64,000 nucleotides of DNA from Fragilariopsis cylindrus CCMP1102 (Eukaryota; Bacillariophyta; Bacillariophyceae; Bacillariales; Bacillariaceae): contig FMBT01000394.1 of the NCBI GenBank assembly GCA_900095095.1, positions 62,001-126,000 on the forward strand. Direction: 5' to 3'. Shown here piece after piece: positions 56,198 to 64,000 of this stretch. Position 1 is the stretch's first letter, and the number at the start of each line of letters is the position of its first letter. The translations under genes and the position numbers were made by a program. The notes beneath the pieces are model-generated. The model searched no databases. It saw nothing but the letters and a program-made list of their open reading frames with translations, and was not told the origin of the DNA.

Positions 56198-58226
56198 ATG
56201 AAGATTTCTTCTACCATTTCTTTATTTGTCCTTATCTTATTGGCACCTATTACTGGTATCAGTGCATATGGATGGAATTCTTCCAAGGCAATGGCCGATG
56301 AAATTGAATTATCAGCAAACATCAACAAGGCAACCGTCTCCACTCGAACATTGAAAAAAATTATTAGAGAGGAACGTCGTTTTGTTTTATTTAATTCACG
56401 TCGTTTGAATGGAGAATGTCTTTCGATTTGTGAAGCTGAAGCTGAAGCTGGAACACAAAATCCTATTAATGAACCGACAGATAAACCATCGATTTCTCCA
56501 ACGAAATCGCCAACGGATCGTCCATCAAAGAATCCTACGAAATCACCGACAGACACACCATCGGTTACACCTACGAAATCACCGACAGACAAACCATCGG
56601 TTTCTCCAACGGTTACACCTACGAAATCACCGACAGACAAACCATCGATTTCTCCAACGAAATCTCCAACAGCTTCTTCTACAAAATCACCGACAGACAA
56701 ACCTTCGGTTACGCCTACGACATCACCGAGTTGCAAACCAGTTTGTGACGATCAACAGGAAAATTTAGGTGATGGATTCTCTGCCGCGACTGGTGTTGGG
56801 GGGTATTCGTCAGAACAATGTTATCCTCCTATCGTGCAACTTGATGCAAATAATTTAGCAGGAATTGATGATTCAGTTGCAGTTTTTGTTGGTGGATCAT
56901 ATTATGGTCGTCGCGCAGCGGAAGTTGAAGGTAACATGGTTGTGTTGGGTGATCTATCCGTTGAATCAAATGGTACGTATACCTGCTTTATATAGTATTG
57001 CTTCCTTTATTCTTTGCTCATCTCGTTCTTTCTTACTCTACCTATGTCGATATCACGATATGATACACCAACTCACACTCTCTTTGTTACGTTTCTTTTA
57101 TTCAGGTCCTGGTAATTTCGTTTCTGTCGGTGTTGGTACACACGTCCTACCTACAAGTGGTGGAGAATGTATCAAAGTAGGTGGATCAATTAGTGCTGCA
57201 CGTGATATCCAAGTCTTCAATCAAGTCCCATCAATGTATTGTGATATTGTTTATAAGGGATCTGCTACCAACAACAATCGATGGAAAACAAATGGTAGTG
57301 TACGACGTGATGCTAATTTAGATTTAAGTGAATATGAAAAAATGAAAACTGTATTAGCTGAAAAATCACAGTATTGGTCGACATTGCCATCTACCGGTCA
57401 GGCGATCTACGAAAGTTGGGGTAATCCAACAGGACAAACAACATACGAGTGTGGTTCTGAGGATGTTCAAGTATTTAACATTTTACCAAATGAACGTGAA
57501 AAAATTGAAGGTGTACATACTATTTATTTTAGTAAATCTTGTTTAGATAAAACAATTCTTATTAATGTTCATGGTGATGGCAATCGTAACATTGATGCAG
57601 CTGCAATGCATTATGAAGGGAAGATGGGATTCGGACCCGGTGGATTTCCAACCTGTATCACATCATCTTTGCTATGGAATTTCCCAGATGCTGATTCTGT
57701 TGATATTGGTAATGGTAGAACATCCGAATTTCATGGTTCTGTTTTGATAACTGGTGATATGACACTTTCTACGTCAGGTCAATCAGGTCGTACTATGGTA
57801 TTAGGTGATATTATTCATGATAGTGATTCAGGTAGTGAATTCCATTCGTACGAATTCAATCCACCAACATCATTACCAAATCCTGCTTGTGTCGACGAGT
57901 CGACACAAGCTTTGACTGAGTCCTCAGTCAAAGCGTTGGAAGCTCCAACGAAATACGAGTCGACACAAGCTTTGACTGAGTCCTCAGTCAAACCGTTGGT
58001 TTCTTCAACGAAATCTCCAACAAAATCTCCAACGAAATCTCCGACAACGGCATCGTCATCTTCTGCTCCCAGTAAATGCACGGCAATTCCACAAAATAGA
58101 TTACCGAGTGGATCTTGGAAAACTACTAATAGCAATTGTAATAAATGTAAACCACCCAATAACAAAAAATGGTGGCCATGTAATTTGAATCCACCTATCT
58201 GTGAAGGAAATTGCATCTTCAAATAA
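56198..58226 (+). CDS. Secreted choice-of-anchor-A surface protein with PT-rich stalk
   Basis: Exons 56198-56972 and 57106-58226; the 133-bp intron has GTACGT...TTCAG and joins N-G-P-G-N. A signal peptide (residues about 1-22, ending GISA) is followed by a diatom-type SPTKSPTDKPSVSPT repeat stalk, then a choice-of-anchor-A-like domain. That domain reads GFSAATGVGGYSSEQC, NLAGIDDSVAVFVGGSY, VEGNMVVLGDLSV, PTSGGECIKVGGSI, FHGSVLITGDMTLSTSGQSG and GRTMVLGDIIH. After a duplicated ESTQALTESSVK segment and more PTKSPT, a Cys/Trp-rich C-terminus follows (NCNKCKPPNNKKWWPCNLNPP). In bacteria this domain occurs in adhesins and ice-binding-type surface proteins; here a cell-wall or extracellular role is inference. 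The ATG at 56198 directly precedes the signal peptide. Confidence 0.75.
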
Positions 58227-58708
58227 AAGAGTAACGCAATACCGCAATACGCGACGCGACGGACAAGTAATGTAATGTAATGTTAGCACGTACTACTTAA
58301 GATAAAGCACGATACATAGACATATCACCAAATCATCATCACAGCAATGCATCAAAACTTTCTATTTAAACTATAATGATAAGGAAAAGACAAGATAGGA
58401 CGAAAATACTAAAAAGTAAACAACATCGGGAACGAACGAAGACGAAGCTCTTAATAATAAATAATAATAAATATACGATGATTAAAGAAATGAATTTATG
58501 TACAGTAGTGTAAAGTAGTTGTTGTAGCCTAGACCTTACTAGTATCAATAGAGGATAACGATGATGAGGATTATCTTCACATCTACTATTCATTGCGTTT
58601 TGCACTCGCAAATTGCATATTCCTCTTCGTCTTCTCCTCCAATTTAGAATACACCGAACTCTCATTTAGCTATCATTCAAAAAGCCATCAGTAATCTGTT
58701 TTCATTTT

Positions 58709-58739
<31 letters not shown>
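58227..58739. other. Convergent spacer with AT microsatellite
   Basis: 513 bp of 3' sequence of two convergent genes; (AT)n at about 58711-58739 ends right at the methyltransferase stop codon. Nothing else seen. Confidence 0.6.
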
Positions 58740-58742
<3 letters not shown>

Positions 58743-60120
58743 TCCATAAAAATCTTCATCAAGTTTCAAAAATGCCAATTCCATTCCTAATTGCCCATTT
58801 GGATCTCTATTAAAAAGTACATATCCATTATCTTTAAAATCTTGAAAATAGTCAGTAACGTTCATCGGATCTTGATACCATCGACCCTTTCCTCCCGTTG
58901 GTTGCGGTACGCCGTGGGTTTCTACTAAAATTTGACGGAATCCTATAGTATATAAGGAGAAAAAATTAACGGTAAAGGCATTATTAGTATTGTTATATTA
59001 ATAATAGGACATAATTATTTAGACAAGAACAACAGTAGAAATTAAATTTAGTTTTACGAATTTAGGTCGTATAGAAATGGAATAAAATAAAATAATATAA
59101 AGTAATATAATATAAAATAAAACGGAAACGAGAATAAGAAACAAGTAAGTCAAGTAACTTATTCATTTACAGTATTTTTTTTTGACTTGTTTTTTTTTTG
59201 TAAAACTTACCGAATCCAATCCAATCCTTATGCGTGGACCATTCACAACCCTCACAGTCGATTTTGAATATGTCCACTGTACGATTTTGATGTCCCAGTA
59301 TATCTAACGATTCTTGAAAGGTTTTAAAGCCACCACCACGACCTTTCGGCCAAACGACACTCTTATGATTCTTATCGTAGGTACTAACAAGTCCCCAGGG
59401 ATGGTAATGTATATTCTTATTCTCGATATCATTTTTTCTGGTCCAATCCGCTGGATCAAACACATGTATTTCACATTCTTTGTTATACTTTAGAGACATG
59501 GCATCCTCGAAGTTAAAATCTCCAGCACAACCAACAGAATAGATAAGACATTCTTTCTTTTTCGTCACTTCAGGACGATCCACTAATCGATGTGGATAAC
59601 ATAAGAATTTTGTACCCTCACCTCCACCGACACGTTCAATATGTGGACAATGAAAATTTGGATACAAGTTATTGCCCAGCCAAAATGATTCATCTTTTAC
59701 TTTGTACAGTGGATTTGTTGGATTTGTATACCATCCTGTTCGTTTTGCTGTATCACGCATCCGATTCCACATGGGTTCCGATATATCATCAAACAAACCA
59801 AATGATTGTTTGTATGCTGCTGCCGACATAGAAAAAGAAGAAGCAGCAGAAGAAGAAGAAGGTCCACCATCACCAGCGTTTGTTTTTTTTGGAATGATAC
59901 TGTTTTCTTCATTATTATTGATATTAGTAGTAGTAGTAGATGACAAATAATTATAATCATCACGATTGGTAAAGAAGTTGACATGCAAATAAAGTATGGT
60001 AGCAGAAACAAGAAAGACTAATAACAGAGATCTGAGTCCCAGTAAGCTGACCCCCCCACCAAGACAATTATTATACAATCGCGGTGTTTGCCGTGCGGAT
60101 GATTTTCGAATTTTCGCCAT
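58740..60120 (-). CDS. FkbM/METTL24-like methyltransferase, type II membrane protein
   Basis: Exons on the minus strand are 60120-59211 and 58942-58740; the 268-bp intron has GTAAGT...TATAG and restores the conserved GFRQILVETHG. The N-tail is basic with one membrane anchor (about residues 24-48, VSLLGLRSLLLVFLVSATIL), so the domain is probably in the Golgi lumen. Motifs: CLIYSVGCAGDFNFED (SAM-binding glycine loop), EIHVFDPA (acidic ribose-binding end of strand 2), DIFKIDCEGCEW and ILVETHG, typical of the Methyltransf_21/METTL24-like group. The C-terminus DYFQDFKDNGYVLFNRDPNG completes the domain. Likely substrate is a sugar or glycan hydroxyl, by analogy. Without the splice the first exon would end in a Lys-rich read-through. 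Confidence 0.8.
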
Positions 60121-60945
60121 CTTTATATAAAGAAGCTATATAGTACAGTACAGTAGTTCCTGCTAAAGTTTTGCTTGGTTTGCTTTTGTTTGCTTGCGAT
60201 GATGACTATTATAATATTATGGTGTTGTTACAGTTTGGGATAGTGCAGAGTTTGTGATAGTGAAGAGTATACAACTTTTGGTGGCGCTACTTCATCGTCT
60301 TCTCCTTTTGGTAGCGGAAGACATTAGATGATCTCGCTTAATATATAATTCTTCCTAAAGTAAACTACAAACATACCGTACACTGATAGGATCTAGTCCT
60401 AGTACTTCCAGTACACATATGAACGTACCACCAATAAATAAACGCGCACTTGCGCGACAAAGATAATTGTAGTACGACTACAATCATAGAGTAACTTACT
60501 AAGTACGGTACAGTAGATAATATTGAATAAAGTACTCGGTTAATTACTGTGTATTCAAAAAAATTAACGGAAATAATCATAACGACGGCAAGAGATACAA
60601 TTGTACGTGTAGAATAGAATAGAATATAAGATAAGATAATGTAATATAATAGCTTGTGTGATTTATATACATTATAGTAGACTACGAACTGCTTCTAATA
60701 TTATGGTGGGTTTTCTTGGCTTCTTTTGATATTGGTGTACATTATGATTGGCCTTGCTTTGGTGTGTTGCCATAATACGGTATATGCAAAACATGTAGAG
60801 TAGCCACTTCTGTAGTAGGAGTACAGTAGTATCGTTAGTATCGATTCTCCGTTTTCCGTTTTTCTTTCTATCCTATTAATGTCATACCATAATGTTCTCG
60901 CCGAGCGACGATGACGACATTATATTGTATGCAAAAATGATTTCG
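60121..60945. other. Intergenic region, 0.8 kb
   Basis: No gene recognised. AT-rich, with GTACAGTA repeats near 60145 and ATAGAATAGAATATAAGATA near 60613. Confidence 0.55.
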
Positions 60946-63773
60946 CTACCAGAATGTACCACCACCACCACCTGGTTGTTGTTGCTGCTGAGGTGATTGT
61001 GGCGGTGATTGTGATTGCTGTTGTTGTTGTTGCTGTTGAACTGGACGTTGTTGACCTTGATTTTGACTCAAACGTAATTGTTGCTTAAAATAGGAATGAC
61101 GTAATATTTGATTTACATTAATACGATATCTTGGATCAACTTGAAGACATGAACGTATCAGATCGATTAAATGTTTATCTTGTATTACTATTGCTTCATT
61201 GTCATTATTATAATTACCATTACCAGCATTAATATTTGTCATAGCTGATAATGGTGGTTGAAATCCACCTTCTGTTGATGAACGTCCTAATATTTTCATT
61301 ATTTGTGGTGGTGTTTTCCCTTTAAAGTATGCACGTCCAGTTGCTAATTCATATGCTAACATACCAAAAGACTGTATTGGTGAAGGTGATAGTGAGTGGT
61401 GTGGTGTGGTATGATGGATACCAATAACAATGTTAGGCAGATACGACGATCGATAGATCGATCGATGAATAAGAGAGAGAGAAAGATAGGGACACGGAGG
61501 AGAAGAGAGAGATTCATTGTTAGTCAATTTTTGATTCACATTGCAAGAAAGAACAACTGAAACTAAAACCAAAACTATTTACTTACCCATATATCATAAC
61601 TATATTCTAATGTAAAATCATATGCTTGTCCATTTAAATGTTTAATAGCAAATTCTGGTGGACATGCTTCAGGTGTATAATCTAATGGATGACCTTTTAC
61701 TGGTATACAACTTTCTAAATCAATACCTTTAATATTAATATTAGCATTACTAAGTTGTTGATCATTGGATGACATAAAGATTAAATTTTCAGCTTTTAAA
61801 TCAGTATAGACAAGACGTGCTTTATTATGTAATGTATCTAAACACTTTGCGGCACTTAATAATGATGATTGTACTAATATTGGATTCATTATACCATCTA
61901 CTTCCTGCGTCTTTGTATTTGTTAGATCATTTTGATTTTGATCCTGTCCATTTTGATTTTGATTTTGTGTTTGTAATTTATATTCATAATCACGTAAATC
62001 TTCATATCCTTTTTCTAATATTAATGCCGAATGTTGTGCATATATAATTGATCCTTCACATACTGGTAAAAAATCGTAACATTTTACAAATGGAGAACTA
62101 TTTGAATTTGAATTACTACTGCCGTTATTGTTATTGTTGTTGTTGTCACCAAATAACATATTTGTCATACCACCCATCCAATCATTGCTGTTGTTGTTTG
62201 TTACATCATTGTTAGTTTGTTGTGATGGTTGTTGATTATTTTCTTGTACACGACAATAATTATTATATTCTCTCTCTAGTTTTTCCTTAAGTTTACTTAA
62301 TTTTACAATATATACATCACCACTACCGTTACTATTACTTCCAGTATTCAGAATGGGACGTGATTGTTCATCCGCTTTATAGGCCATAATAATTTCACAT
62401 CGTCCTGATGGTTTCCGTTTTGGTATACCCGCTAATAAATATTTCGTCCCAAATCCATTGGATATGGATTGTCCTGTTAATTTATATTCTAAATTTGGAT
62501 ATAATTTATTGGATGGATGTAATGGTGGTGGTGGTTTGTTATTGGATGGTGGTGTTTGTTGTTGTTGCTGAGAAGATGGCTGTGACTGTGACTGCTGTCC
62601 AAACTGTGACTGTGGCTGTTGTCCAAACTGTTGTTGTGACTGTGACTGCTGTTGTATCTTTTTTTCACCTAATTGATATTTTGATCCGGATTGTGTCGTT
62701 ACAATAGTTGCTGGTGTACCTTCTTGTTTATATATAACATTATAATTTTCATTCAAAACTTTACTTTTTGTATCATCAGTATTTGTATCAGTAAGACCCC
62801 ATTGTAACGATGATGTGACAATAGTGGTACCATCTGGTATAGATGGATGACATGTCACAGTACCAGTAATTTCATCGGAATTTGTATTGATGGACCAATA
62901 GGATATTAATGGATATTGTCTTTCTTTGGATGTTAATGGTGGGTATTGCCATGGTACAGGTGGGAATACTGTGGTTGTTGATTTCTTATTTGATGTTGAT
63001 ACTGATGTTGCTGTTGTTTGTTTGTTGACAGGCAAAGATGGTGGTCGGGGTGGTCGTATTGGTTGATTTTTACTATTATTCGTATTAAATGATGCATTAA
63101 ATTTTTGTTCCAGTTCTTTTAATTTTTGATCTTTGATCGCTAATGATTTTTTTTTCGTTTCTAATCGTTTCTTTTGTTCGGCAATCACAGATTCTGCATT
63201 TGCTAATTTCACTGCTAATGTCGAGGCTTTTTGTTGTTCGGCCGCTAATGTCGATTGTAAGGAATTGACGGACATTGTTAAATCATTATAAGATGATGCA
63301 TCACATTCATCATCCTCAACATCATTATTATTATTATTTGGATCATCATTATTATCATCATCATCATCACCAAATAATATTTCATCAATTCGACGTGTCC
63401 GTCGTGGAGTATTAGCATACAATTTAAATAATGACGATGATATACCGACTGATGGTTTCGGCGGTTGTTGCAGTCGAAGTAATTTTCTATTTGTAGTCGG
63501 AAGATGATGCCCACCACTGATTATTAAGGCTTCTATGGTGCTGCTGCTGCTGTTGTTATATGTCAATGATATTAGTAGTGTCAGTATTAGTATCAGCAAC
63601 AACACGAAGGGGGATGATCCCATCAACGAATAGTGATGATGATGCGTCCGTCGTCGTCGTTGTTGTTGTAGAGATTGTTGCTGTCGTTGCTGTTGTCCAT
63701 CATCATCACAAGAATAACTTCTTGTTTGGATGATTTGTCTTCTTCTTTTCGAACGATTATGATCTGCCATCAT
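60946..63773 (-). CDS. Protein kinase-like protein with signal anchor and degenerate DFG motif
   Basis: Exons on the minus strand are 63773-61587 and 61371-60946; the 215-bp intron has GTAAGT...TACAG and joins SYDIW|SFGMLAYELATG. The N-terminus has a Gln/Arg/His-rich tail and a membrane anchor (about residues 56-71). Next come an acidic run, a coiled coil (about 165-225, LQSTLAAEQQKASTLAVKLA), Pro- and Gln-rich linkers, and the kinase domain. Visible motifs: EIIMAYKADEQ (possible VAIK Lys), LVYTDLKAENLIFM (catalytic loop, Y-T-D for H-R-D), KGIDLESCIP where DFG is expected, and EACPPEFA for APE. Catalytic Asp and Asn are kept, so activity is possible but the metal-binding loop is unusual. The C-tail is Gln/Pro/Gly-rich. 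A secretory or plastid route is suggested by the anchor only. Confidence 0.7.
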
Positions 63774-64000
63774 TATTTATCTAATTTTTTAACCCGTCTT
63801 CTTCCCGCCCTGTCCTGTTGATGCTTGTTTTTAACCCCCCGTCTGAAAATAGTGAGTCAAAGTCAAGTCGAATCAAGAAGTAAGGAAGCAATTTGATTGA
63901 TTTATTTATTTTCAAATTGTCTCTAAGGTGAAAATTTCCTTTAGGTTTAAACGATGTAACGTAACGTAAAGTAACGTAACGTTGATTCGATTGAATTGAA
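63774..64000. other. Upstream region of the kinase gene
   Basis: 227 bp, AT-rich, ending with GTAACGTAACG pentamer-like repeats at about 63956-63983. No gene. Confidence 0.5.

Overview
This window reads as nuclear DNA of a diatom, or a very close stramenopile alga. The evidence is AT-rich sequence full of microsatellites, genes interrupted by short GT-AG introns (about 130-400 bp), and proteins loaded with Asn/Ser/Thr/Gln/Asp runs. Three genes carry the DUF6824-type domain that I know mainly from diatoms, one presequence has an ASAFAP-like plastid-targeting motif, and two secreted proteins have the SPTKSPTDxPS stalks common in diatoms. Nothing in the window fixes the genus. All family calls come from motifs read by eye; no database search was run.

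Layout. 1-12.6 kb: the 5' part of an amino-acid permease gene, a multi-pass membrane protein, a broken plastid-type SDR gene, a CRAL-TRIO-like/DUF6824 gene, two decayed Gln-rich loci and a second DUF6824 gene, with two small inverted-repeat elements between them. 14-20.5 kb: a four-exon gene joining a transglutaminase-like domain to formylglycine-generating-enzyme blocks (bacterial in character), then a membrane-anchored SGNH hydrolase. 21.1-26.6 kb: what looks like a complete DNA transposon, with TA-flanked terminal inverted repeats, an uninterrupted 1039-aa pogo-like transposase and a convergent second ORF of unknown function. 27-36 kb: a GT32-like glycosyltransferase, a sulfotransferase and a secreted choice-of-anchor-B protein with ShK-like domains and several frame breaks. 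36-44.7 kb: a gene-poor repeat block with two TTAA-flanked elements around a ~190-bp satellite. 44.7-64 kb: the third DUF6824 gene, a Cys-rich secreted protein, a SHOCT-like membrane protein bracketed by a perfect 69-bp direct repeat, a low-complexity protein, a choice-of-anchor-A surface protein, an FkbM-like methyltransferase and a protein kinase with a degenerate DFG motif.

Togetherness. This is not an operon-like region. Several genes (SGNH hydrolase, glycosyltransferase, sulfotransferase, methyltransferase, the two PT-rich secreted proteins and the Cys-rich protein) would work in the secretory pathway or at the cell surface, but they look independently transcribed. The best candidates for something undescribed are the two-gene pogo-like transposon, the TTAA element family carrying tRNA-like A/B boxes, and the intron-bearing transglutaminase/FGE gene as a bacterial acquisition. 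Some frame breaks sit in A homopolymers and may be assembly errors; others (the internally deleted SDR, the decayed Gln-rich loci) look like true decay.
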